A stretch of 64,000 nucleotides of DNA from Streptomyces actuosus. Its GTDB lineage: Bacteria > Actinomycetota > Actinomycetes > Streptomycetales > Streptomycetaceae. The notes below the pieces were generated by a model, which ran no database searches, had not been told where the DNA came from, and saw only the letters and a program-made list of their open reading frames with translations. The position numbers were made by a program, and so were the translations under genes. Numbering within the stretch: position 1 is the first letter of the stretch; every line of letters starts with the position of its first letter. Location of the stretch: the NCBI RefSeq assembly GCF_016921115.1, contig NZ_JAFFZS010000003.1, positions 124,001-188,000 on the forward strand. Direction: 5' to 3'. Of this stretch, positions 26,995 to 34,972 are shown one piece after another.

Positions 26995-27145
26995 CGGAAC
27001 GACGTCCGCTCCCTGCCCCGGCCGGGCGCGCCCGCGGCGGCGCCCCTGTCCCGGCCGGGCGCGCGCCGGTCGACGACGAAGGGCCGGCCCTTCGCCCCCT
27101 CCGGAGCGGAACCCGGCCGGGGCCATGGGGGTGCCGTAAATCCAC

Positions 27146-27175
27146 CTGACCGGCACCGGCCCGCGCTGCTACGGT
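27146..27175 (+). promoter_or_regulatory. promoter of the leader ORF and methionyl-tRNA synthetase gene
   Basis: CTGACC (27146-27151) and TACGGT (27170-27175) are 18 bases apart. The -10 lies seven bases before the ATG at 27183, so the transcript should start at that ATG and be leaderless. Confidence 0.55.
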
Positions 27176-27182
27176 CTCCGCC

Positions 27183-27236
27183 ATGACCGCGCCTTCCGCC
27201 CAGCACCGCACGATGCCCCGCCGACGGGGCTGCTGA
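27183..27236 (+). CDS. candidate 17-residue leader peptide
   Basis: This short frame encodes MTAPSAQHRTMPRRRGC and stops at TGA, 89 bases before the methionyl-tRNA synthetase start. It is supported by the well-placed promoter and leaderless start, and by its overlap with a set of alternative hairpins. Its internal Met codon (27213-27215) lies exactly at the 5' edge of the first hairpin, and the frame ends with three Arg codons, Gly and Cys. I infer a regulatory leader peptide; there is no homology evidence. Confidence 0.4.
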   Translation: MTAPSAQHRTMPRRRGC

Positions 27237-27279
27237 GCACGGACGCGTACCGACGCCGAGGCCCCGGGAACGGGGTCTC
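27215..27279 (+). promoter_or_regulatory. candidate attenuator: mutually exclusive hairpins
   Basis: Segment 1 GCCCCG (27215-27220) pairs with segment 2 CGGGGC (27225-27230) around CCGA. Segment 3 GAGGCCCCG (27258-27266) pairs with segment 4 CGGGGTCTC (27271-27279) around a GGAA tetraloop. Segment 2 is also a perfect 6-bp match to the GCCCCG of segment 3. This 1:2, 2:3, 3:4 logic is that of amino-acid attenuators. A further CGCCC/GGGCG stem (27299-27315) abuts the synthetase ribosome site. GC-rich DNA makes chance pairing common, so this remains a hypothesis. Confidence 0.45.
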
Positions 27280-27325
27280 ACCGCTGTGCCGGTCAGGTCG
27301 CCCCGTCACCGGGCGAGGAGGACCG

Positions 27326-28855
27326 ATGACGGCACGACGCCACTACCTGACCACGACCCTTCCCTACGTCAACGCCCGCCCGCACCTGGGCTTCGCCCTG
27401 GAGCTGGTCCAGGCCGACGCCCTGGCCCGCCACCACCGCAGCCGGGGAGCCGAGGTGCGGCTGCTCAGCGGCACCGACGACAACTCCCTCAAGAACGTCC
27501 TCGCCGCCGAGGCCGAGGGCGTACCCGTGCGCGCGTTCGTCGACCGCAACGCCGACGCCTTCGCCGCCCTGCGCGAACCTCTGGCACTCCGCCTCGACGA
27601 CTTCCTCCGCACGAGCAGCGACCCCCGCCACCGTGTCGGCGTAGAACGCCTCTGGCGCGCCTGCGCCGCGGCCGGGGACCTGTACCGCAAGGAGTACGAG
27701 GGCCTGTACTGCGTGGGCTGCGAGGCATTCCGGGCCCCGGAGGAACTGACCGGCACGCGGTGCCCCGAGCACGGCACCGCGCCGCAGCGCGTCGCCGAGG
27801 AGAACTGGTTCTTCCGGCTCTCCCGCCATGCCGGCACGCTGCACCGGCTGATCTCGGACGGCACCGTGCGCATCGAGCCCGCCGTCCGCCGCAACGAGGT
27901 CCTCGCCCTCATCGCCGGCGGACTGCACGACTTCTCCGTCTCGCGCTCCCACGCCCGCGCCCGCGGCTGGGGAGTCCCCGTCCCCGACGACCCCACCCAG
28001 GTCGTGTACGTGTGGTGGGACGCCCTCAGCGCCTATGTCACCAGCCTGGGCCTCGGCACCGACGCCCCCGCCTACCGGCGCTGGTGGGCCTCCGGCGGGC
28101 GCCGCGTCCACCTCGCCGGGAAGGGCGTGCTGCGCTTCCACGCCGTGTACTGGCCGGCCGTCCTGCTCTCGGCGGGGCTGCCGCTGCCCACCGACGTCCT
28201 CGTCCACGACCACCTCACCGTGGGCGGCCGCAAGATCAGCAAGTCCGCCGGGACCACCGTCGACCCGGTCGCCCTCACCGAGGCCTACGGCACGGACCCG
28301 GTGCGCTGGTGGCTGCTGCGCGACGTACCGCGCGTCGGCGACGCCGACTTCACCGCGGACCGCCTCGTCGCCCGCGCCGACGCGGACTTCGCCGGCGGGC
28401 TGGGCAACCTCGTGCACCGCGTGGTGACGCTGCTGCACCGGCACCGGCACCGGGGCGGGACCGTCCCGTCCTTTCGCCCGGGGGACGAGGCGGCCGACAC
28501 CCTGGCGGCCGTGTACCGCGCGGCTCCCGGCCGGGTCGACGCCGCCCTGGCCGCCTACGACTTCCGCCGCGCCCTGCGCGCGGTGTGGGAGATCGTCGAG
28601 GCAGCCGACCGCTGCCTCGCCGCGGCCCGCCCGTGGGAACTGGCCCGGGCCGAACGTCTCGGCGACCGGGCCGCCGCCGCCCGGCTGGACGCGGTGCTGG
28701 CCACGCTGATCGGAGCGTGCCGTGGACTCGCCGCGGAGCTGGAGCCCTTCGTCCCGGGTGCCGCTGCCTCCGTCGCCGCGCAGCTCACCCCCGGTCCGGA
28801 CGGCCGGCTGCCGGACTCGGCCCCGCTCTTCCCCCGGTTGCGGGAACGGGCGTGA
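27326..28855 (+). CDS. metG: methionyl-tRNA synthetase paralogue
   Basis: Predicted 509-residue class I synthetase. The HIGH-like motif is PHLGFALE and the KMSKS-like loop is GRKISKSAG. The tip of the connective domain has C-x2-C and C-x2-H (YCVGCEAF, RCPEHG), a single zinc knuckle. The substrate pocket segment VYVWWDALSAYVTSLG is of MetRS type. The C-terminal anticodon-binding helices are present, but there is no C-terminal tRNA-binding extension. GAGGAGGA lies just before the ATG. This looks like a second MetRS rather than the housekeeping copy. In other bacteria such paralogues confer resistance to MetRS inhibitors; that role here is inference. The leader upstream suggests regulated expression. 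Confidence 0.88.
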   Translation: MTARRHYLTTTLPYVNARPHLGFALELVQADALARHHRSRGAEVRLLSGTDDNSLKNVLAAEAEGVPVRAFVDRNADAFAALREPLALRLDDFLRTSSDPRHRVGVERLWRACAAAGDLYRKEYEGLYCVGCEAFRAPEELTGTRCPEHGTAPQRVAEENWFFRLSRHAGTLHRLISDGTVRIEPAVRRNEVLALIAGGLHDFSVSRSHARARGWGVPVPDDPTQVVYVWWDALSAYVTSLGLGTDAPAYRRWWASGGRRVHLAGKGVLRFHAVYWPAVLLSAGLPLPTDVLVHDHLTVGGRKISKSAGTTVDPVALTEAYGTDPVRWWLLRDVPRVGDADFTADRLVARADADFAGGLGNLVHRVVTLLHRHRHRGGTVPSFRPGDEAADTLAAVYRAAPGRVDAALAAYDFRRALRAVWEIVEAADRCLAAARPWELARAERLGDRAAAARLDAVLATLIGACRGLAAELEPFVPGAAASVAAQLTPGPDGRLPDSAPLFPRLRERA

Positions 28856-28885
28856 CCGGCGGGGAGGGGCGCGGCCCGCGACCGG

Positions 28886-28926
28886 TGCGGCGGGCCGGGG
28901 CCACCCACCGGGCCCGGCCGCGCCGC
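28886..28926. terminator. imperfect GC-rich hairpin between convergent genes
   Basis: TGCGGCGGGCCGGGGCC and a nearly complementary right arm ending in CGCCGCA form a stem of about 15 bp with one bulge. It lies between the MetRS gene and the phosphotriesterase pseudogene. Confidence 0.55.
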
Positions 28927-28999
28927 ACGGCACGCGGCCGGAAGGTTCCGCGACGGCTCGGTGCCGGCCCGGACGTGCGAGGTGAGGGCGGAGGCGGCC

Positions 29000-29601
29000 T
29001 CAGCGCCAGTCCGCCGCGAAGGCCCGCCGGGGATCGTCCGTCAGGACGCGCCGCATCAGATCCTCCCCCAGCGTCTCCGCCGGCCGGGGAGCCACCCGCC
29101 GCAGCAGGTACGGCATCCCCGGTCCGCCGTTCACCGACCGGGCCGACGCCGTCGTCGTGTCGCCGCCGAGCCGGAGTCGGTCGGCGAACCCGGCGTCGGC
29201 CAGGGCCCGCACGGCGTCCGGCACGGGCCCGTCGGTGGCGTGGTGGGCCCGTGAGGGCCCGTCGAAGGTCAGGAAGCAGCCCGACCGCGCGGCCCCTTCG
29301 GCACCCGTGCGTCGTAGTGCGCGGCCCGGTGCAGCCCCGTCGCGGCCACCACATGCACGCCCGACTGCCGGGACAGGGCCGGCAGATCGGCGGCCCGCCG
29401 CCCCATGCCGTAGGGAGTCCACTGCACGACGGCCCCGCCGCCCCGCTCGCGGAACGCCGCCGGCTCCGCGCGCGCCGCGGAGACGCTGCGCAACTCCTCG
29501 CCGGGCAGTCGGGGGCTGCCGAGGAACAGGTGGTCGTGCGCGTCGCACACCCCCAGGTGCTCGGGAGACATGTCCCCGAGCACCGTGCGGACCGCGCTCA
29601 C
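29000..29601 (-). pseudogene. phosphotriesterase-family protein, internally deleted and frame-disrupted
   Basis: The 5' part (29601 to about 29290) encodes the N-terminal strand of a PTE/lactonase-type amidohydrolase, including MSPEHLGVCDAHDHLFLGSP with the HDH metal ligands. The 3' part (about 29290-29003), in another frame, encodes the C-terminal region with RLRLGGDTTTASARS, carrying the late metal-ligand Asp, and LTDDPRRAFAADW. The middle, with the carboxylated lysine and two histidines, is absent. The whole is about 200 codons against roughly 320 in intact members. The GTG start overlaps the upstream DUF4865 stop as GTGA, which shows a formerly coupled operon. A sequencing indel could explain the frame change but not the missing middle. 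Confidence 0.75.
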
Positions 29602-30182
29602 CAGTGGCGGCCGCGCGGCAGCCGCCGGTGTCCCGGCGCCGACACGTGCAGTACCTGGAACACATCCCCCTCGGCCTTCGGCGTGTCGTGCCCCCACAGC
29701 GAGAAGTGGACGATCTCCCACCGCAGCGTGTCCACGGCCGCCGCCGCGAGCACCGCCCCGTCCTGCCGGGCGAGCCGGCCCGCCTCGGCGGCGGCCTCCT
29801 CCGTCGCCTGCGACAGGACCACGCCGTCCGGTACCTGCTCCCGGCGCCGTACGGCGGTCGTGGCGGGGGAGCCGGCCGCGCCTCCCGGCTCATGGGCGAG
29901 CCCGGTCCACTGCTGCACGGCCGGCCGTCCGAAGTCGTCGCACGGTCTCTGGAAGGCGCCGCCCCACAGGAAGGCGTTCATGCCCTCCACGGTGTTCCAG
30001 AGGTAGAACGGCGCGTACTGGTTGACGGGCGAGCCGTGCAGCCCGCGCTCGCGGATGAGGTACGCCTTGAGGCCCAGGCCCTCCCAGTCGTCCGTCAGGT
30101 GCCCGACCCGGGCCACGCGGGATCGTACGATCCCCATGTCGTAGTCGGCCGGCAAGGTCAGTTCGTACTGCATGGCGTGCAT
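29598..30182 (-). CDS. DUF4865 family protein
   Basis: Predicted 194 residues. The opening MQYELTLPADYDMGIVRSRV and the central LKAYLIRERG and QYAPFYLWNTVEGMNAFLWGG are hallmarks of DUF4865. The family is predicted cytoplasmic and of unknown activity. The ATG at 30182 has GAGGAGG six bases upstream; a second ATG three codons later begins the conserved part. It lies between a TetR gene (76-base gap) and the phosphotriesterase remnant, whose start overlaps its stop, so all three once formed an operon under the TetR regulator. Confidence 0.8.
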   Translation of the reverse strand: MHAMQYELTLPADYDMGIVRSRVARVGHLTDDWEGLGLKAYLIRERGLHGSPVNQYAPFYLWNTVEGMNAFLWGGAFQRPCDDFGRPAVQQWTGLAHEPGGAAGSPATTAVRRREQVPDGVVLSQATEEAAAEAGRLARQDGAVLAAAAVDTLRWEIVHFSLWGHDTPKAEGDVFQVLHVSAPGHRRLPRGRHW

Positions 30183-30258
30183 CCGTTGCCTCCTCGGGCG
30201 CGGTGGACGGCGGGCCGGACCGGACCGGGCGGGTGCCGCTCGTGGGGATCGACGGCCC

Positions 30259-30816
30259 TCACGCGGGCCGCAGCAGGGCGAGCAGGCCGCGCACGCCCGC
30301 GTCGAAGGCGGCGGGGGAGCCGGAGGCGCGGGCGAGGACATAGCCTCCCTGCACGGTCGCGACGACCGCCGACGCGATCTCCTCCGCGTCGAGGTCCGCC
30401 GCGAACTGCCCCTGCTGCCTGCCCTCCTCGACGACGTCCGCGAGACGCTGCCGGATCCGGGCGATGGTGGCGTCGACGGGGGCGCGCAGCGCGTCGCTGG
30501 CGATCACGTCCGGGTCCATGGTCAGCCGGCCCACCGGGCAGCCGCGCAGCACGTCGCGTTCACGCAGCAGGTAGGCCTCGATGCGCTCGTACGGCGTGCC
30601 CGGCCGGCTCAGGACGCTCTCGGCGGTGGCCGTCATCTCGTCGGCGGTGCGCCGGATGGCGGCCAGGGCGAGGTCCTGCTTGCCCTTGAAGTGGTGGTAC
30701 ATGCTGCCCTGCCCGGCGGCGGCCCGCTCCAGGATGGCCTTGGGGCTCGTGCCCACGTAGCCGCGCTCCCACAGCAGCTCGCGGGTTGACTCGACCAGTC
30801 GGTCCGCTGTGCTCAT
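30259..30816 (-). CDS. TetR-family regulator
   Basis: Predicted 185 residues. The N-terminal helix-turn-helix (about 3-50) contains LVESTRELLWERGYVGTSPKAIL and GSMYHHFKGKQDLALAAI, typical of the TetR_N domain. The C-terminal half shows GCPVGRLTMDPDV and the late TVQGGYVLARA segment of the LmrA/YxaF-like group (TetR_C), which often controls oxidoreductase or efflux genes. The ATG at 30816 lacks a ribosome site but has TACAGT six bases upstream, fitting a leaderless message. A palindromic operator covers this -10, so autoregulation is likely, together with control of the co-oriented DUF4865 gene. Confidence 0.88.
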   Translation of the reverse strand: MSTADRLVESTRELLWERGYVGTSPKAILERAAAGQGSMYHHFKGKQDLALAAIRRTADEMTATAESVLSRPGTPYERIEAYLLRERDVLRGCPVGRLTMDPDVIASDALRAPVDATIARIRQRLADVVEEGRQQGQFAADLDAEEIASAVVATVQGGYVLARASGSPAAFDAGVRGLLALLRPA

Positions 30817-30822
30817 AGCCGC

Positions 30823-30845
30823 ACTGTACATACTAGTAGTTACAG
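30823..30845 (-). promoter_or_regulatory. 22-bp palindromic operator overlapping a leaderless -10
   Basis: CTGTA (30824-30828), TACTAGTA (30831-30838) and TACAG (30841-30845) share one centre at 30834.5, so 18 of 22 positions are symmetric. On the minus strand the -10 TACAGT (30828-30823) lies six bases before the ATG and overlaps the operator edge. TCGACG (30852-30847) is a candidate -35 at 18-base spacing. Confidence 0.65.
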
Positions 30846-30997
30846 GCGTCGAGAGGGCCCGGGAGTTCGCAGGCCGCCCGCGCCGTACTCCCGGGGAAGC
30901 AGGCTCGTTGCCGCTGTGCGGACGACGACGCGGACCCCCTCGCGGCGTCAGTGTCGAAGTGTCACCACGCAACGACCGGCAAGGGAGATGACCCGAC

Positions 30998-31270
30998 ATG
31001 CTGACCCTCGCGCACGGGGGCGGCGGGCCCGGCCCGTGGCTCCTGTTCTTCCCGCTGATCTGGGCGGCCGTCGTGATCGGCGCCGTCACGCTCCTGCGAC
31101 GCACCGGCCGGCGCGGCGGCCCCGGACGGCCCTCCACCGCACACGACTCGCCGATCGCCCTGCTCGGGCGCCGCTTCGCCGCCGGCGACATCGACGAGGA
31201 CGAGTACTGGCGCCGCTTGTCCGTCCTGGACGAGCAGTTCGGCCGGGCGGACCGGGGCGGCACGCCATGA
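30998..31270 (+). CDS. SHOCT-domain small membrane protein
   Basis: Predicted 90 residues. One transmembrane helix at about 13-34 (WLLFFPLIWAAVVIGAVTLL) is followed by a basic segment. The C-terminal short domain LLGRRFAAGDIDEDEYWRRLSVL matches SHOCT (short C-terminal domain), found in many small actinobacterial membrane proteins and thought to mediate oligomerisation. GGGAGATG precedes the ATG. No functional partner is evident. Confidence 0.8.
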   Translation: MLTLAHGGGGPGPWLLFFPLIWAAVVIGAVTLLRRTGRRGGPGRPSTAHDSPIALLGRRFAAGDIDEDEYWRRLSVLDEQFGRADRGGTP

Positions 31271-32024
31271 CCACCGCCCGGGGCCCCTTCAGCTGAACGG
31301 CGGACACGTCGCCCCCGTCCCGGCCGTCGCGGCCCCTTGCCGACCAGGCTCCTCCTCGGTGCCGTGGGCCGGGACGGGGCCGTCCGGGGCGCGTGCCGGG
31401 ACGGGAGCCGGAGGCGGTCGAGTGCCACCGAGGCGCCGTCGGGCTCCCCTCGTCCGGCCGGGTGCGTCGTCGCCGAGGAGCGGGGGAGCGGGGGAGCGGG
31501 GCACGGACGAGGCTTCGCCCGGGAACGCGGCTGGCGACCGCTGGGTGCGCCTGCTGTCGAAGGGCCGCAGCGCGCGGGATGAGGGGGGTGCCGGGACCCG
31601 ACCGGTGCGGGCACCGGCGGTTCGGCCGCCGTGACCCGGCGGCGCCGAGGCGGTGCGGGCAGGGCTCCTGCCCGCACCAGCCGGTGACCCCCGCCGCTGG
31701 ACGGCGCCGGGGCCGCCGACCTCCGTGGCCGGGGCATCGGTCGGACGTCCCTGCATCGGTGGGAGCGGCGAGTCGGCCGTAGGTGGAGCGCGGGACCCGG
31801 GAGCCGCAGCCCGCGCCCGAGGGGGCGTCGCCCGGGGCTCGAGGCCCGTCCGGTGCGCCACCGGGACCAGGGGAGCCGGGCATCGGTGGTCCGTTGCGCG
31901 TGGTCCGGGGCGTCGGCCCCGGCCGCGGCGCGTCGTCGACAGCCGGGCGAGAGCCGCTCGGCGCTGCCGTGACCGCGACAACGGCCGACGGCCGCCCCGC
32001 GGGCGGCCCGGCCGTCGATCGCCG
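31271..32024. other. gene-free GC-rich stretch
   Basis: About 750 bases in which I find no frame with family resemblance or a good start. Open frames exist on both strands only because stop codons are rare at this GC content. No clear repeats or terminators stand out. Confidence 0.5.
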
Positions 32025-32567
32025 TCAGCCGGCCACGCCGGACCGGGCGGGAGCGCGTGTCGGACCGCGGCCGTCGGCGACCTGGTCGACCGCGCCGAGT
32101 TCGGCGAACCGGAGCGCGGGCTGATCGAGGGGCGTCAAGCGCGGCACGCGCGTCGGCGCCGGTCGCGCCGTGGCGGCCGTGGGCAGTGTGAACCACACGA
32201 CCTTGCCCTGGTCACCGTCCGGCTGCGCGCCCCAGCTCTCGCTCACGGCGGCGACCATCGCCAGGCCGCGGCCGCACGTGGCGAGCGGATCGGCCTCCTC
32301 CACCACGGGCAGGCGAGGATCGTGGTCGCGCACCGAGACCGTGAGCCGGTCCAGGAGCAGCTCCATCTCGACGGTGCATGTCTTGTCCGGCCGGGCATGC
32401 CGGTGGACATTGCTGAGGAGCTCCGTCACACCGAGCGACGCCCGGTCTATCAGGGGATCCAGATGCCAGTAGCGCAACTGCGCCGATACGATTCTGCGGA
32501 CCTGGCCGATCCGCGACGGCAGGGCCTGAAGCTCCACCGTGCAGTGCCTGCGTGGGTTGCTGATCAC
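32025..32567 (-). CDS. HATPase_c_2 (RsbW-like) regulatory ATP-binding protein
   Basis: Predicted 180 residues. The GHKL fold shows an N-box LGVTELLSNVHRHA, the VRDHDPRLP strand where the G1 box would be, and the G2 box GRGLAMVAAVSESWG, followed by GKVVWFTL. This is the Streptomyces form of single-domain anti-sigma-factor-like kinases, many of which have unknown partners. The C-terminal 50 residues are low-complexity. The GTG start at 32567 has GGGGAG about nine bases upstream. No sigma factor or antagonist gene is adjacent. Confidence 0.85.
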   Translation of the reverse strand: MISNPRRHCTVELQALPSRIGQVRRIVSAQLRYWHLDPLIDRASLGVTELLSNVHRHARPDKTCTVEMELLLDRLTVSVRDHDPRLPVVEEADPLATCGRGLAMVAAVSESWGAQPDGDQGKVVWFTLPTAATARPAPTRVPRLTPLDQPALRFAELGAVDQVADGRGPTRAPARSGVAG

Positions 32568-32779
32568 GGCTGCGACTCCCCGACGTGAGGTCCGAGATGG
32601 ACGTCCGGAAGAACACGAACAACGGATCGTCAGCAGGACGCCTGCGTGGAACTGCCGCCTGCTGTCGTGGCCGGCGGGCTGGTTCGCAGCGTTATCGCCG
32701 GTAAACCCTCAGTGACGTGAGAACAGCGTGACCCAGGGGGTGCGGTCCCGCAACTCGCGGCGCGCCCCGCCCCGGGGAT

Positions 32780-33103
32780 TCAGTCGCCGCGTCCCGCCGC
32801 CCGGCGTACGGCCTCGATGAATCGGCGTGCCGCGGGCGGCCCCGGCTCGCCCGGGGCCGGGTCGTGCTCGCCCAGTGTCAGCAGGTACCGGTGGCCGTTG
32901 AGATCCGCCGTCGCCCGGTCCTCCGGAGCGAACCAGGGCCGCGAAGCGCGCACCGCCTGCACCGGCGCACTGTCGATCTCGCTGCCGTAGCTGTTGAGCA
33001 ACTCCAGCCTGCCTCCGCTGATGCGGACCTTCCCGGCTCGGGTGAGCGAGCGCAGTCTCTTCTCGATCCGTACGCCCGTGGCCGTGAACTCCGGCTCCGC
33101 CAT
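32780..33103 (-). CDS. hypothetical protein, 107 residues
   Basis: A small, charged, soluble protein beginning MAEPEFTATGVRIEKRLR. The arrangement is a beta-rich N-terminal part with SGGRLELLNSYGSEID, a middle with RPWFAPEDRATADLNGHRYLLTLG, and an Ala/Arg helix at the end. An AAGGGGG ribosome site precedes the ATG, and third-codon GC is high throughout. I do not recognise the family. It could be one of the short actinobacterial conserved hypotheticals. Confidence 0.6.
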   Translation of the reverse strand: MAEPEFTATGVRIEKRLRSLTRAGKVRISGGRLELLNSYGSEIDSAPVQAVRASRPWFAPEDRATADLNGHRYLLTLGEHDPAPGEPGPPAARRFIEAVRRAAGRGD

Positions 33104-33505
33104 ACCGCCCTGCCCCCTTGTGCGCGTGGGTGCGCCGGCCGGTGCTCGCGCCCGGGCGGCGTCCCGTTCGTGTCGTGACCCAGTGTGTGCGCCCCCGTCC
33201 GGGACACGCCGCCCTCGCGCCGGCCGCCGGACTGGCTTGTGACGCCCGGTGACGGGGGACCGGTCCCGTGCGGTGCAGTCTGCCCGCGTACGGCGTGGAG
33301 CACCAGTACGCGCGTCGTCCTCCCGGGGCGCGGCGGGGAGCATTCGTCCGAATGCGCCCCCCGTGGCCCAAGGCGCCTCCCCCAGGGGTGTCTTGGAGGC
33401 GCTCAAAGATGCGTTTATGCAGGTGAGGAGCGTGCGAAAGCTGCTTATCATCGGGGTGCCGGGCGTACGACGCGTCGTCGGCGCGCAAGTGTGAGGAGCC
33501 CTGCC
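33104..33505. other. divergent control region upstream of the PLP enzyme
   Basis: About 400 bases with no supported gene. A-T content rises near 33405-33455 (CAAAGATGCGTTTATG, CTGCTTATCATC), the likeliest place for the promoter of the gene at 33506. I cannot assign exact elements. Confidence 0.4.
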
Positions 33506-34630
33506 GTGAGGACCACCCAGCAGCCCCGGACGGGCGTGACACTCGATGTCGACCGCAGCGACGCCGGCTACCGCGACTGGCTGAAAGACGCTGTGCGCAA
33601 GGTGCAGGCCGATGCCAACCGCTCGGCCGACACCCACCTCCTGCGCTTCCCGCTGCCCGAGCACTGGGGCATCGACCTGTACCTCAAGGACGAGTCGACC
33701 CACCCCACCGGCAGCCTCAAGCACCGCCTCGCCCGCTCCTTGTTCCTGTACGGCCTGTGCAACGGCTGGATCCGCCCGGACCGCCCGGTGATAGAGGCGT
33801 CCAGCGGCTCGACCGCCGTGTCCGAGGCGTACTTCGCCAAGCTGATCGGCGTGCCGTTCGTCGCGGTGATGCCGCGCACGACGAGCACCGAGAAGATCCG
33901 GCTGATCGAGTTCCACGGCGGGCGCTGCCACTTCGTGGACGACCCGCGCACGATGTACGAGGAGTCCGTCCGCCTCGCGACGGAGACCGGCGGCCACTAC
34001 ATGGACCAGTTCACCTACGCGGAACGGGCCACCGACTGGCGCGGCAACAACAACATCGCCGAATCGATCTTCCGCCAGCTGGAGCTGGAGCGGTACCCGG
34101 AACCGGCGTGGATCGTCGCCACGGCCGGTACCGGCGGCACCTCGGCGACTCTCGCCCGCTACGTCCACTACATGCAGCACGACACCCGCATCTGCGTCGC
34201 CGATCCGGAGAACTCCTGCTTCTTCGAGGGGTGGACGACCGGGGACGCGGACGTCACCTGCGACTGCGGCTCCCGCATCGAGGGCATCGGCCGGCCGCGG
34301 ATGGAACCCAGCTTCGTGCCCGGTGCCGTCGACCGCATGATGAAGGTCCCCGACGCCGCCTCCGTCGCCGCCGTGCGCGCCCTGGAGGGGGCCATCGGCC
34401 GCAAAGCGGGCGGTTCGACCGGCACCGGACTGTGGAGCGCGCTGAAGATCGTCGCGGAGATGGTCGCCGAGGGCCGGCAGGGCAGCGTCGTCACGCTCCT
34501 GTGCGATCCCGGCGACCGCTACCTCGACAAGTACTACTCGGACGCCTGGCTCGCCCAGCAGGGCCTGGACATCGCCCCGTACAGCGCAGCGATCCGGACG
34601 CTGCTGGAGACCGGGGTGTGGCCGGGCTGA
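33506..34630 (+). CDS. PLP-dependent cysteine synthase family protein (Cds1-like)
   Basis: Predicted 374-residue fold-type II PLP enzyme. The PLP lysine is in [15 protein letters not shown], and the substrate-binding loop is [17 protein letters not shown]. The phosphate-binding glycine loop is [10 protein letters not shown] and the late PLP motif is GGSTGTGLW. The sequence resembles mycobacterial Rv3684 (Cds1), described as a cysteine desulfhydrase, more than CysK or CysM. It may therefore degrade cysteine to pyruvate, ammonia and sulfide. The GTG at 33506 has GAGGAG seven bases upstream. A DeoR gene is convergent downstream. The precise reaction is inferred. Confidence 0.82.
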   Translation: MRTTQQPRTGVTLDVDRSDAGYRDWLKDAVRKVQADANRSADTHLLRFPLPEHWGIDLYLKDESTHPTGSLKHRLARSLFLYGLCNGWIRPDRPVIEASSGSTAVSEAYFAKLIGVPFVAVMPRTTSTEKIRLIEFHGGRCHFVDDPRTMYEESVRLATETGGHYMDQFTYAERATDWRGNNNIAESIFRQLELERYPEPAWIVATAGTGGTSATLARYVHYMQHDTRICVADPENSCFFEGWTTGDADVTCDCGSRIEGIGRPRMEPSFVPGAVDRMMKVPDAASVAAVRALEGAIGRKAGGSTGTGLWSALKIVAEMVAEGRQGSVVTLLCDPGDRYLDKYYSDAWLAQQGLDIAPYSAAIRTLLETGVWPG

Positions 34631-34972
34631 GTCGCGTCGCGGCCGGCACGCGCGGCCCGCGCTCCGCGGCCCGGCGCGCCGCGCCAGGTTCCGGCGCAGG
34701 CCGGACCGCCCGCCACGCCGGCCGGTACCCGGGCGCGCGTGCGTGCGGCGCACCCTGCAGCCGCACGGGGGCGGTGGGCGCCGAGCCGCGTGCGGCGGGA
34801 CATGGGCGGCAGGACGCGGCGGGGATGGAACTCCCCGTCGGGCAACGGCACTTACGGGCACGAGGGCCCGATGCGCGGCGCCCGCACGCCCCGGTGTCCT
34901 GGACGGGAGAGCCACCGGGTGTCCACCCGGCCGACGTCCTTGCGCCGCCGCACCGGCCCCGGTGGGCACCCG
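34631..34972. other. convergent intergenic region, no gene
   Basis: About 340 bases between the PLP enzyme and a DeoR gene. Several short GC-rich inverted repeats occur just after the PLP gene stop and could terminate transcription. I see nothing else. Confidence 0.45.

Noticed and set aside
31271..32024. Several open frames suggesting a gene in this gap
   Set aside because: All are Arg/Pro/Gly-rich shadows with no domain, no ribosome site and no consistent third-position bias.
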